The notes under the pieces were generated by a model. That model had not been told where the DNA came from. It did no database searches and worked only from the letters and a program-made list of their open reading frames with translations. The position numbers were made by a program, and so were the translations under genes. This document shows positions 8,726 to 17,494 of a stretch of 64,000 bases of DNA, one piece after another. This stretch comes from CAZDUS01 sp964508705 (GTDB taxonomy: Bacteria; Verrucomicrobiota; Kiritimatiellia; CAIKKV01; CAITUY01). Where the stretch lies: assembly GCA_964508705.1 (NCBI GenBank), contig CAZDUS010000001.1, positions 62,001 through 126,000 of the forward strand, written 5' to 3'. Every line of letters starts with the position of its first letter. Positions within the stretch are counted from its first letter, which is position 1.

Positions 8726-9580
8726 TCACTTCTCGCCCTCATGATCATCGTGTCCATCTGATTCCGCGGTGCAATGGACTTCTGACGTCCTTTGAACCAG
8801 CCTCTCCAAGGACTGCCGGGCTGTCTCATCGGGCAATCTCCCGCCCTGCAACACCGTCACACGCTCCTTAATGTAGGCACGTTCAGGAAAAATGGCTAGA
8901 GCGTTTTTAAAATAACCTACGGCTTCTTTCCGGTCTCCTGCTTCCTCGCACAAGAATCCCAGGAAAGTATTTATCTCCGCCTTATCCAGCAGAATCTGCT
9001 TGTCTTCGGCAAGGCCTGAAGGCCAACGGATCAAGGCCACCTCCAATTTCCGACGCGCCTCGGAAAATCTCCCGCCTCGAACAGCCAACCGCCCTTGCTC
9101 CTGCGAAATACGATAATCCCGTGGATTCATCCGCTGCGCTTCAATCAACACCTGTTCAGCCAGGTCAGCTCGCTTCACTCCACTTGCCAGCCAGAATGAC
9201 ATGACCAGAAACGACTCAACATTATGTGGATCTGCTTGTGTGGCCATTCTGAGCCACGGCAGGATCTCCACACTGTCCACACCTTCCGCATGACGGTGCT
9301 TCTGCGGCGAGATTTCCATCGCCCACTTCTGGAAGCAATCATTCGTCATCGCGCTTTTTACAATTCGTCTGCTCCCTTTATGAAAATAGTTGTCCGCCAT
9401 CTCGTACATGGCGGCACTCACAGCGCTTCTCCCTCCGCCTATCACCTTCCCTGCCATCCCTTCAGCATCCAACCTCTCGGCAGACGGCTTCGGAAGCAAA
9501 CACGCCAGGGAAAAAGCTCCTGCCACACAGGCCGCCAGCGCCAGCCAAGGACCCAATATGCGGAATCGCACACCGTTCAC
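8726..9580 (-). CDS. membrane-anchored TPR protein
   Basis: 284 residues from GTG 9580, which overlaps the stop of the upstream ABC permease in the string GTGA; a longer reading from 9706 would run through 42 codons of the permease gene. An N-terminal anchor (about residues 8-27, PWLALAACVAGAFSLACLLP) is followed by helical repeats. At least two look like tetratricopeptides: VESFLVMSFWLASGVKRADL and NTFLGFLCEEAGDRKEAVGY. The acidic, His-rich C-terminus (ESDGHDDHEGEK) is unusual. It probably works with the ABC transporter encoded upstream, but its job is unknown. Confidence 0.65.
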   Translation of the reverse strand: MNGVRFRILGPWLALAACVAGAFSLACLLPKPSAERLDAEGMAGKVIGGGRSAVSAAMYEMADNYFHKGSRRIVKSAMTNDCFQKWAMEISPQKHRHAEGVDSVEILPWLRMATQADPHNVESFLVMSFWLASGVKRADLAEQVLIEAQRMNPRDYRISQEQGRLAVRGGRFSEARRKLEVALIRWPSGLAEDKQILLDKAEINTFLGFLCEEAGDRKEAVGYFKNALAIFPERAYIKERVTVLQGGRLPDETARQSLERLVQRTSEVHCTAESDGHDDHEGEK

Positions 9581-10365
9581 AGCAGGTTCCCCCGTGAAAA
9601 CCGACGCTGCCGATACCCAATCCACGCTAATATCAGCATCGCCGCAATCCAAAACATCCCGTAAAGCACTACTCCACCCACAACAGCCCACGGCGCCGCT
9701 CCCCATCCATGCACCACCCGACGCCTCATGTCGAATAATTCAAAGTGTGGTAATAGATAATACAGCACACTTAATAAAGTCCCCGACACCCCTTTATCCC
9801 CCACCAGCATTGCAGGCACACGCGGCAGGATCAGGAACGCCGCTCCAGTCACCGTATAGGTCAGGGCAGCCGCCGCATCACCGTTCATTCGCGTCGTAAA
9901 CGCAATGCCAATCGCGATCACCATCCCAATTGCCACGCCGTGCAGGAGCAACCCCTGCGCCATGCTTTCCAATTCAAAGCCTCCCCCCTTGATCAACGTC
10001 ACCCCCCATACCGCCAGATAAAAACATACCACCGCCACCCACACCACCAGCCACGCCCCAAGCCATTTGCCAATCACCACTTCAAGTCTCGACACCGGTT
10101 TCGCCAACAGGACAAAAACCGTCCCACGACTCTCCTCCTGCGGTAATTGTCGAACTGACGTGTTCACCGCCAACACCCAACCCAGCACCCAGGCCGCAAA
10201 CAATCCCGCATCCTTGATATAGCCAACCACTCCTCCCAAACCAAAAACATCGAGACCGAGTGTACCCACCAGCAATGCTGCTATCAGGATGAACAACACA
10301 TAGACATCCTTCCGCCTGACCATCTCCAGCCAAACCACTCCAGCCAGTGCCAACATCCGGTTCAT
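9577..10365 (-). CDS. ABC-2 type transporter permease
   Basis: 262 residues with about six membrane helices. It starts MNRMLALAGVVWLEMVRRKD, the typical first cytoplasmic helix of ABC-2 permeases, and contains RGTVFVLLAKPVSRLEVVIGKWLGAW, the conserved coupling region. It begins inside the end of the ATPase gene (four-base overlap) and ends overlapping the TPR gene start, so ATPase, permease and TPR protein are translated together. Substrate unknown. Confidence 0.85.
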   Translation of the reverse strand: MNRMLALAGVVWLEMVRRKDVYVLFILIAALLVGTLGLDVFGLGGVVGYIKDAGLFAAWVLGWVLAVNTSVRQLPQEESRGTVFVLLAKPVSRLEVVIGKWLGAWLVVWVAVVCFYLAVWGVTLIKGGGFELESMAQGLLLHGVAIGMVIAIGIAFTTRMNGDAAAALTYTVTGAAFLILPRVPAMLVGDKGVSGTLLSVLYYLLPHFELFDMRRRVVHGWGAAPWAVVGGVVLYGMFWIAAMLILAWIGYRQRRFSRGNLL

Positions 10366-11108
10366 GTCGCCTCCATTCTCTTCGATTCCGATTCAACCAA
10401 TTGGATAAACCGACGCTCAAGACTGCCCCCTGCTTCGACAACCTTATCCATGGGACCCTCTGCCACCATCTTCCCTCCCACCAGAATCCCGATCCGGTCG
10501 CTCACCAGTTCCACTTCGGAAAGTTCATGCGAGGAGAAGAACACCGTCTTACCCATTGCCCGTCGCTCGGCAATAATCCGGCGAATCTCCATCCGCCCCA
10601 TCGGATCCAACCCGCCGGTCGGCTCATCCAGTATCAACAGGTCCGGATCATTCATCAGGGACTGCGCCATGCACAGGCGCTGTTTCATGCCGCGCGAGTA
10701 TTCCCCTATCCGTCGACCCGCCGCCTCGGCAAGCCCCATGGTCTCCAATAACCGATCCGCCTGTTTCCTGATTGCCGCCGCCTCCATCCTGAACAACCGG
10801 CCTGTCAGCACAAGCATTTCACGCCCCGTCAAGAACGTGTAGGTGTCAGGATTCTCCGCCAGATATCCAATCCGATTGCGCGCCGCAATGTCCGATACAG
10901 ATCTGCCAAAAATTGAGGCCGTCCCTGTCGTGGCCTCCTGAAACCCGAGCAAGACATGAATCGTCGTGGTTTTCCCGGCTCCATTGGGTCCAAGGAATCC
11001 AAACACACTGCCAGCCTCAACCGTTAAATCCAGATTACGCACCGCATGAACCACCTTCTTCCGCGCCGGGAAGGTTACCGATAGACCGCGTATCTCGATC
11101 GCTTTCAT
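10362..11108 (-). CDS. ABC transporter ATP-binding protein
   Basis: 248 residues. Walker A GPNGAGKTTT (about 38-47), Q-loop region, signature YSRGMKQRL, Walker B LLILDEPTGGLDP, and the switch histidine in SSHELSEVE are all present, so the ATPase should be active. It pairs with the permease immediately downstream (four-base overlap) and overlaps the upstream PHP-like gene by four bases. It is of the type that drives ABC-2 exporters. Confidence 0.93.
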   Translation of the reverse strand: MKAIEIRGLSVTFPARKKVVHAVRNLDLTVEAGSVFGFLGPNGAGKTTTIHVLLGFQEATTGTASIFGRSVSDIAARNRIGYLAENPDTYTFLTGREMLVLTGRLFRMEAAAIRKQADRLLETMGLAEAAGRRIGEYSRGMKQRLCMAQSLMNDPDLLILDEPTGGLDPMGRMEIRRIIAERRAMGKTVFFSSHELSEVELVSDRIGILVGGKMVAEGPMDKVVEAGGSLERRFIQLVESESKRMEAT

Positions 11109-11911
11109 GTCTTAACCTTTCTACCCTTCTGATTCGCCAACCACTTCCACGCAAACACCATCGGACACAACCGCCCCCCCACCGGAGTGTAGAACGCATT
11201 CCCGTAATGCATCATCCGCCTCACGCTCTCCGCTGGTGCCCCGGGATCAAACATGGCCCGCACGCAAACCCCATACGTCCCGATCCGTCGCTCCTCTCCC
11301 GGCAAAGGTAATGGATCGGAGCCCCCCATCACTTTATATCCAAGCCGCCTCCCCATGGCCATTAACGATGGATATGGCCAACCCAGTGGACGCAACGCTG
11401 TATCTCCAAGGAAAAAACTACCCGCCGCCATCGCCTCCAGCAAATTTCTGACAATCCGCCCGCGCGCAAAAAACCATTTCCCCGGCGACCAACTCAGCAC
11501 CGCCACGGCTCCCGTTGCCTTGAGGAATTCAAGAGTCTGCTTCACCGGCTGTCCGTCGGGAATATCCACATCGGTGCCAATGGCCAACACCTCCAGTCGC
11601 TCCGCCGTCACCACCTGCCGCCCGCAAATCAAATACGCCTTGATCTGTCTATCAAGCTTGACCACCAACGCCCCGGGATCGGGAGAAGCCTCCAGCGACA
11701 ACGAATCCGTACTGAATTTTCCAGGATTTGATCGGACTTCACGGAAAAACCCATAGCCCGCCCCTTCCGCAAGAAGCCCAATCAGCACGGCATCATCCCC
11801 TGCCAGCTTGCCAAGGTTTTCAACCAGAGCCCGTATCGCCACGCGCCAGTCATAACCCGGATAAAGATGAATATGTCCGTCCAGCACTAATTTCCGCACA
11901 CCTGAATCCAT
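11105..11911 (-). CDS. PHP-like metal-dependent hydrolase candidate
   Basis: 268 residues; no family I can name with certainty. The N-terminus LVLDGHIHLYPGYDW carries an HxH metal-binding motif as in PHP and amidohydrolase-type enzymes. The C-terminal GGSDPLPLPGEERRIGTYG resembles the terminal GSDxH strand of PHP domains, though the final His is missing. It overlaps the ABC ATPase gene by four bases and starts one base away from the divergent GHL10 gene region. A role in processing what the ABC-2 system exports is only a guess from operon position. Confidence 0.45.
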   Translation of the reverse strand: MDSGVRKLVLDGHIHLYPGYDWRVAIRALVENLGKLAGDDAVLIGLLAEGAGYGFFREVRSNPGKFSTDSLSLEASPDPGALVVKLDRQIKAYLICGRQVVTAERLEVLAIGTDVDIPDGQPVKQTLEFLKATGAVAVLSWSPGKWFFARGRIVRNLLEAMAAGSFFLGDTALRPLGWPYPSLMAMGRRLGYKVMGGSDPLPLPGEERRIGTYGVCVRAMFDPGAPAESVRRMMHYGNAFYTPVGGRLCPMVFAWKWLANQKGRKVKT

Positions 11912-12023
11912 AATGGGCCTTTCATACGGCAGGTTGATTTGTCGCTCATGTTGTCACATCTTGTTTCTGTTTCAACCGCAAAAATTCCTTGCGCACGATC
12001 ACGCGCACCGGTATCAAGCACCC

Positions 12024-14051
12024 ATGTCTTATTACCCTCTAGTGATTCGCACCGGCGCCATCGTCTTGCTTGCCCCTTTACTCTTCACGTTCTCCGGTTG
12101 TCTTCAAGCCCGGCACTCCCTGCCCCCTCCACCGCCATCCACCACACCTTCCATTGTCAAAACCACCGTCGAACCCGTCATCTTCATCCAGGCCTCCTCT
12201 TCCGTTTCCGACCCCGCCGAACGTAACTATTACCGCAGAATGGCCGCCAAACTCGCCGACTGGCTCCGCGACTCCGGCATCCCCGTAACTCTGGTGGACG
12301 ACAAGGATGCCGCCAGAAGCATCGGTCGCCAAACACGCATCGTCATCCTTTACTCCACTCAATCCCTTGATTCCGGCACTTTCAAACAACTATCCCGGTT
12401 TGCCAAACACGGCGGGAAACTCGTTGTCTTCCATGCCGCAGACTCAAACCTTGCCTCCCTTATGGGCGTCAAACTTTCGCCACGCATCCTGGCCACCCGC
12501 CCCGGTCAGTGGAGTGCCTTCCGCTTCACATCCTCCACGCCACTCGGCACTCCATCACGTATCGAACAGGATTCGCTCGGCCTCCGCCCCATCTATCCCG
12601 TCTCCACATCAACCAAGGTCATCGCCTGGTGGGAGAATTCATCCGGAACCCGGGCCCCGGAACCAGCCTGGGTTCAATCCGAACACGGCTTCTGGATGTC
12701 ACACATGCTTCAGGAAGGTGATGTCCCGGCCAAGAAACAAATGCTGATTGCTTTGCTTGGCTCCTGCGATCCCGCCATCCGAAAGGTCGCCGCCGAAAAA
12801 GCCCTCCTGACCGCTGGCACCCTGCACCGCTTCCCCGATGCGAGACAGGCATTATCCGCCATAGAAAACCTCGCGTCTCGTCCGGATGCCAAATTCAATT
12901 CCGTTCTGACACAAGCTGGCACTCTCCACTCCGAGCTCGTCCGGCAATACCGCACCGGTCAATACGACCAGGTCATCACCACCGCCCGCCTGCTGGATTC
13001 AGCCGTCATGGAAGCCTACGCGCGAACCGCAAGCCCTCGCCGTGGGGAGTTCCGTGGCGTGTGGAATCATTCGGGAACAGGGCTCTACCCCGGAAACTGG
13101 GAGGGTACCTGCCGCATCCTTTCCGACAGCGGCATCACCGACATCTTTCCCCATGTTCAGCGCCCTTGGAACGCCCACTATGCCAGCCGCTTCCTCTCAC
13201 CATCCACCACCACCGCCACCCTCGGCGATCAATTGGCTACCTGCCTCCCCGCAGCCCGCCGCCACAACCTGAACGTTCACGCCTGGATCATCTGCTGGAA
13301 CATGGATGGGGCCCCCGCCCCTCTCCTCGCCAACTACCGCCGCGAGGGCCGCCTCCAGGTTTCTTCCAAGGGTGAATCCGTGGATTGGCTTTGCCCCTCC
13401 GACCCGCTAAACCGCGCCTTCCAATTGGACTGCATTCGTGAAGTCGCCACTCGCTTCCCTGTCGCTGGAATTCATCTGGACTACATTCGCTACCCATCAA
13501 AGGATTCCTGCTTCTGTCAGGGTTGCCGTCAGCGTTTTTCACGCGACACAGGCATCTCCATTAAACGATGGCCCGCCAATGTGCAATCCGGACCCCATGC
13601 CGCCGCCTTTCAACGTTGGCGTCGCAACCAGATCACTCAATGGCTGGCCGATACCCATCAGGAATTAAAACGCATCGCCCCTGCCATCCAGCTATCCGTC
13701 GCCGTGTACCCGGGGTATCCCTCCTGTAAGGACTCCATTGGACAGGATTGGGGCGAATGGGCACGCCGCGATCTGGTGGACTTCATTTGCCCAATGAACT
13801 ACACCGTCAAGACGTCCCAGTTCAAGGAATGGATTAACAACCAGGCCGCCTTCCCGGGAGTCCGCGAGAAACTGCTTCCGGGAATTGGCGTCACCGCCAA
13901 CGAAAGCCGTCTGGATGCGGCCTCTGTCATTGACCAAATCTCAACGCTCCGCGGACAATCCTTGCCGGGATTTCTTTTGTTTGACGCCAACCGCACTTTG
14001 GAAAAGGACGTTCTCCCTTATCTCCAAATGGGCATAACCTCGACCCCTTAA
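12024..14051 (+). CDS. GHL10-family lipoprotein with N-terminal ThuA/GATase-like domain
   Basis: 675 residues from ATG 12024, chosen because the next residues form a lipoprotein signal (VLLAPLLFTFSGC, lipobox FSGC). An earlier in-frame start would put 37 unrelated residues before it. Residues about 45-240 resemble the flavodoxin-like ThuA/GATase fold (RIVILYSTQSL, HGGKLVVFHAAD). The C-terminal 330 residues match glycosyl-hydrolase-like family GHL10: EFRGVWNHSGTG, DIFPHVQRPWNAHYAS, GIHLDYIRYPSKDSCFCQGC, DFICPMNYT. The Asp in HLDYIRYP is the usual catalytic candidate. Probably an outer-surface or periplasmic polysaccharide enzyme. No good ribosome site is visible. Confidence 0.8.
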   Translation: MSYYPLVIRTGAIVLLAPLLFTFSGCLQARHSLPPPPPSTTPSIVKTTVEPVIFIQASSSVSDPAERNYYRRMAAKLADWLRDSGIPVTLVDDKDAARSIGRQTRIVILYSTQSLDSGTFKQLSRFAKHGGKLVVFHAADSNLASLMGVKLSPRILATRPGQWSAFRFTSSTPLGTPSRIEQDSLGLRPIYPVSTSTKVIAWWENSSGTRAPEPAWVQSEHGFWMSHMLQEGDVPAKKQMLIALLGSCDPAIRKVAAEKALLTAGTLHRFPDARQALSAIENLASRPDAKFNSVLTQAGTLHSELVRQYRTGQYDQVITTARLLDSAVMEAYARTASPRRGEFRGVWNHSGTGLYPGNWEGTCRILSDSGITDIFPHVQRPWNAHYASRFLSPSTTTATLGDQLATCLPAARRHNLNVHAWIICWNMDGAPAPLLANYRREGRLQVSSKGESVDWLCPSDPLNRAFQLDCIREVATRFPVAGIHLDYIRYPSKDSCFCQGCRQRFSRDTGISIKRWPANVQSGPHAAAFQRWRRNQITQWLADTHQELKRIAPAIQLSVAVYPGYPSCKDSIGQDWGEWARRDLVDFICPMNYTVKTSQFKEWINNQAAFPGVREKLLPGIGVTANESRLDAASVIDQISTLRGQSLPGFLLFDANRTLEKDVLPYLQMGITSTP

Positions 14052-14116
14052 CTGGCTCCAGTGCCAAGCCTCACCATCACAAGGGGGAATTGTCGCGGTG
14101 CATCTGTCGCCACGAA

Positions 14117-14869
14117 TCAATCATGCGGCGGCAAAACACCATTCTCGTTGAGATAATCGCGGACTTCTTCCGGCAACGGACCACGCCCCACCCATCGTAT
14201 CTTCGCGCCCTGACTGTGATCCCCGCCCATCCTGAACAAAAGAGGTCGGTTCGGAAGTGGAATGTAGGAAGGAAATTCGCCTCCCCTTTTCTTAATGAAA
14301 CTCACCAGCTTTTCCGGCAAAGGATCCACACCGTTGTGCTGGATATATTCACTGATCACATGATACAGACGCTCTTCCACCTCAGGCGTTTTCACTTGCT
14401 CGGGTTCCGTCTTTTCCAGCTTGGCCGTTTTTTCCCGGCTCGGCTTGTCTTTCCCGTACACCGACCAAACAAACCCTATCTCCTGAAGACGCTTCACTCG
14501 CTCCGGATCAAGCGCCCCCTTCTTATGACGATGCCTCTGATTCGACACCCAGGTCGCTAGATTCAAATCACGCGCCCATTGCGAAGGCACATCACAATGC
14601 CCTTGCTTCTTCTTGAACTTCAAAAGGCGTTGAAACATCGAGTCCCAGACTTTGCCCGTCGGCGACCATTCAAACCCCAGCTTGTCGAGCCGCTCGATCT
14701 GCCTCGCCGTAACCTCACCCAGCTTGCGACGATATCTCTGCATGGCCACCCAGCGGCCAAGTTGGGGATTCTTGGTCCAGTTGGCGGGCACCTTGCAATG
14801 CCCTTGCTTCTGACAAAACGCCGTTAGCGTCTTGAACATTTTCTCCCAATCAACGCATTGCCGAGCCAT
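14117..14869 (-). CDS. stand-alone protein with two helicase-associated (HA) domains
   Basis: 250 residues. Two tandem repeats match the helicase-associated domain: residues about 8-67 (KTLTAFCQKQGHCKVPANW ... LDKLGFEW) and 73-132 (LLKFKKKQGHCDVPSQWARD ... LQEIGFVW). Each has the GHC-V-P core and ends in a Trp. Those domains normally follow a superfamily II helicase and bind nucleic acid, but no helicase is encoded here. The C-terminal 100 residues (LYHVISEYIQHNGVDPLPEK ...) are not recognised. ATG 14869 follows GGAGAG. It is a single gene between two unrelated units. Confidence 0.75.
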   Translation of the reverse strand: MARQCVDWEKMFKTLTAFCQKQGHCKVPANWTKNPQLGRWVAMQRYRRKLGEVTARQIERLDKLGFEWSPTGKVWDSMFQRLLKFKKKQGHCDVPSQWARDLNLATWVSNQRHRHKKGALDPERVKRLQEIGFVWSVYGKDKPSREKTAKLEKTEPEQVKTPEVEERLYHVISEYIQHNGVDPLPEKLVSFIKKRGGEFPSYIPLPNRPLLFRMGGDHSQGAKIRWVGRGPLPEEVRDYLNENGVLPPHD

Positions 14870-15047
14870 GAATTCTCTCCACTACGTTGGACCATTCACA
14901 AAATTCTCACCGACTAGTTTTCGGGGGTCGCAAATATTCTGTCACTCTGGAACGTAATGAACAACTTTATTTCTTTATTTCACAGGCTCTTGTAATGCAC
15001 CCCTAAAAATTGGATCCCTGTCGCCCTGCCCGGTACGACCCAATGTT

Positions 15048-15971
15048 CTAAAGGTTCTGCGATAAGGGGTGCCGTTTCACAATCCAAGCCTCACTCCTCT
15101 TCAAAACGTCCGGCAACACCTCGGCGCAGTCCCTCGGAATAGGACCGCCAATTTCCCTCAAACGCCCCACCGATAACTTGGCATCCGGAGGGCGCGGCGC
15201 CTTCCTTGTTGCATCAGCAGTCGATGGCTTTATGTGTTCAGTCCGGACCCCCAGCAATTTGCCGATCATCAGCGCCCATTCATACCTCGTAACTCCTTGC
15301 CCCGTACCGGCATGCACGATACCGGCAACATCCCTCGCCAGAAGAAACCTGACAACCTCGGCGACATCATCGATAAATAATGGATACCTCTTAAGCACAT
15401 GATCTTGCACATTGGGCCGCCCTCCCAGTACCGCTTCTATCCCCTCTGCGACCATCGGCGAGGATACCCGCTCCGACGGCACCGCGTACAAAGCGCCAAT
15501 TCGCAAGACACAGGCCGCAGGATGAATCCCCATCACCAATCGTTCAGCCTCCAGCTTGCTCTCCCCGTAAACATTCACAGGACAAGCCTTGTCCGTTTCG
15601 CCATAGGGTGGATTCGTCCCTGGAAATACATAATCCGTGGAAATGTGAATCATTCCTGCGCCGCGTTCCGCCGCCATCCTCGCCAGACTCGCAGGCACAT
15701 CCGCATTGAGCGCAAAGGACTCCTGTCGATGCGTCTCACAGTAATCGGGACTCCGGTACGCCGCACAATGAACCACCGCGTCCCACGGTTCATCCCGTAG
15801 CCGTCCCACGGCGGCGGTATCCGTGAGGTCGAGCGCCATCATACCTGGCTCCGCCTGCAGGTTCGCAAGCGCCAACACCCTCACCTCCCCGCCCAGCCGC
15901 TCCATCACGGCTCGCCCGAGAAGTCCACTCGCCCCCGTAACCATGACGCAGCGTGCGCTCATCTCCTTCAC
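15048..15971 (-). CDS. RmlD/MAT2B-type NAD(P)-dependent sugar reductase (SDR)
   Basis: 307 residues, extended SDR fold: dinucleotide motif VTGASGLLGRAV near the N-terminus, WDAVVHCAAYRSPDYCE, ISTDYVFPGTNPPYGE, and the catalytic pair YGESK. This is the dTDP-4-dehydrorhamnose reductase (RmlD) subgroup, but none of rmlA, rmlB or rmlC is in the window, so the substrate is open. Translation probably begins at GTG 15971, overlapping the upstream stop by four bases; the ATG at 15962 has its AAGGAG directly adjacent, too close to work. Confidence 0.8.
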   Translation of the reverse strand: MKEMSARCVMVTGASGLLGRAVMERLGGEVRVLALANLQAEPGMMALDLTDTAAVGRLRDEPWDAVVHCAAYRSPDYCETHRQESFALNADVPASLARMAAERGAGMIHISTDYVFPGTNPPYGETDKACPVNVYGESKLEAERLVMGIHPAACVLRIGALYAVPSERVSSPMVAEGIEAVLGGRPNVQDHVLKRYPLFIDDVAEVVRFLLARDVAGIVHAGTGQGVTRYEWALMIGKLLGVRTEHIKPSTADATRKAPRPPDAKLSVGRLREIGGPIPRDCAEVLPDVLKRSEAWIVKRHPLSQNL

Positions 15972-16756
15972 ATCGTTCCAGACGCCTGCTTGATCGCGGC
16001 ATCAATATCACTTTCCGTGAACCGGTCCGTCAGCTTTTTCACTAGTGTGCCTGCCGGACCATAAAACCAGAATTGCGGCAGCGTTTTTATTTCCTTTGCC
16101 TTGCAAATGGGAGCGCTCCAGTTCGTCACAACCACACGGGACATCGCAATACTCCCTTTGCTTTCCATGGCAATCGTCTCAATGTAATTCCCCTGCCGGA
16201 CACTGGAATGGGACGAGGGATAATGGAAGTGAACCACGCTGACCACTCCCTCCCTGACTCTGCTCGCAATATTAATATCCTCACCACGGCTAATGACAGG
16301 TATCGCAGAGTTTTCGATCTTCCGCCAATCCCCGCTTTGCCTCCATTCCCGAACCGCCTCCCCTTCTGCAACAACACCGCCGGATGCGCTCACCTCAAGC
16401 TTCCGGGTTCGACTGAGAATGGCGATACCTTTTAGCATTGTCGCCGGAGTAAAAATCTCCCCTGATTCGGATTGCAGACACACCTGATTCTTGTCGTATC
16501 CCTTGAACATCACGGAATTCCAGCGCCGGTTGATCAACTCCACCGACACCAGAGGAAACGGATCCACCGTGATAGTCTTGATATTGGCGGCAAACTCCCT
16601 CACCTCGCCTCCACCGGTCTTGCTGAACACCATCTGGTGATTTTGAAACCCATTGAAGGTCCCTTCAATCACGTCACCGTTGGTCTTAACCAATTGATCG
16701 GCAACCACGGCGTGAGCGATGGCAACCAGCATGACAATCGTAATCCCTTGCTTCAT
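15968..16756 (-). CDS. exported protein with thioredoxin-like fold lacking CxxC
   Basis: 262 residues. A cleavable signal is likely (KQGITIVMLVAIAHAVVADQ). Residues about 20-110 form repeated beta strands (VKTNGDVIEGTFNGF, VELINRRWNSVMFKG) like the small barrel domains seen in PVC exported proteins. The C-terminal 110 residues resemble a thioredoxin: VVSVVHFHYPSSHSS in the place of the WCxxC region, then VVVTNWSAPICKAKEIKTLP with the cis-proline and FWFYGPAGTLVKKL. Both active-site cysteines are replaced, so it is unlikely to be an oxidoreductase. It lies between mpg (14 bases) and the SDR gene (overlap). Confidence 0.6.
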   Translation of the reverse strand: MKQGITIVMLVAIAHAVVADQLVKTNGDVIEGTFNGFQNHQMVFSKTGGGEVREFAANIKTITVDPFPLVSVELINRRWNSVMFKGYDKNQVCLQSESGEIFTPATMLKGIAILSRTRKLEVSASGGVVAEGEAVREWRQSGDWRKIENSAIPVISRGEDINIASRVREGVVSVVHFHYPSSHSSVRQGNYIETIAMESKGSIAMSRVVVTNWSAPICKAKEIKTLPQFWFYGPAGTLVKKLTDRFTESDIDAAIKQASGTM

Positions 16757-16770
16757 CTACAATCCTCTTC

Positions 16771-17493
16771 TCATCTGGGCAAGCTGGTCCACGGACTCCC
16801 CCGAACGCGGAACCGCCACGGCAACGCCGCATCCGGCCCGGCATAATCCACGCCAACCCGTGGCCCTGCCACAATGTCTTTAGTGTCCACCTGTTCCCCG
16901 CAATCTTCAATCCAGACCTTTGACCCGCAAATCAAAGAGCTTCCATTGTAAGCCAATCCCAGCCCGAGGGCTTCCGTCAACATCCCTGGTCCGCCAGCCA
17001 CTCGCCGGTCCAGATAAGACCGCTTCCGCCGGGCCATCATCACCTCAACTCCAACCACCGGCTCAATAGCGCGTATCAAAATGGCATGCGGAATTCCGTC
17101 ACCATGGGTCACCACATTAAACAGGGAATGCACGCCGTAACAACGGAAGATATAAGCAACCCCTCCATTCCTGAACATGATTTCCGTGCGCGCCGTTCGC
17201 CGGTTTCCATGAGCATGACTTGCCCGATCTTCAGGTCCGGCATATGCCTCGGTCTCGACAATTCGACCACCCGTCGCCACTCGCCCCTTCACCCTTGTCA
17301 TCAACCTCATCCCAAGCAGATCTTTGGCAATTTGCACTACATCCGGCCGCCGGTAAAACTTACTACCCAGCTTATTGCCGCGACTAGCCTTCACTGTGGA
17401 ATATGGATGTTTCTTTTTGGCTATTGGACATTCCCCCTCCCCTTTGTCCCCCCTGCGTGATCTTCGCACTCTTCTTGGTAACACCTTCTCCAC
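16771..17493 (-). CDS. mpg: 3-methyladenine DNA glycosylase (AAG/Mpg family)
   Basis: 240 residues from GTG 17493, the first start after the guaA stop (17495), with GGGAG four to five bases upstream; a reading from 17604 would lie inside guaA. The family is clear: FYRRPDVVQIAKDLLGMRL, the catalytic strand VETEAYAGPEDRASHAHGN, YIFRCYGVHSLFNVVT, HAILIRAIEP, and GGPGMLTEALGL. The enzyme removes alkylated and deaminated purines. The first 50 residues are very basic and not conserved, so a start further in is possible. Confidence 0.88.
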   Translation of the reverse strand: MEKVLPRRVRRSRRGDKGEGECPIAKKKHPYSTVKASRGNKLGSKFYRRPDVVQIAKDLLGMRLMTRVKGRVATGGRIVETEAYAGPEDRASHAHGNRRTARTEIMFRNGGVAYIFRCYGVHSLFNVVTHGDGIPHAILIRAIEPVVGVEVMMARRKRSYLDRRVAGGPGMLTEALGLGLAYNGSSLICGSKVWIEDCGEQVDTKDIVAGPRVGVDYAGPDAALPWRFRVRGSPWTSLPR

Positions 17494-17494
17494 C

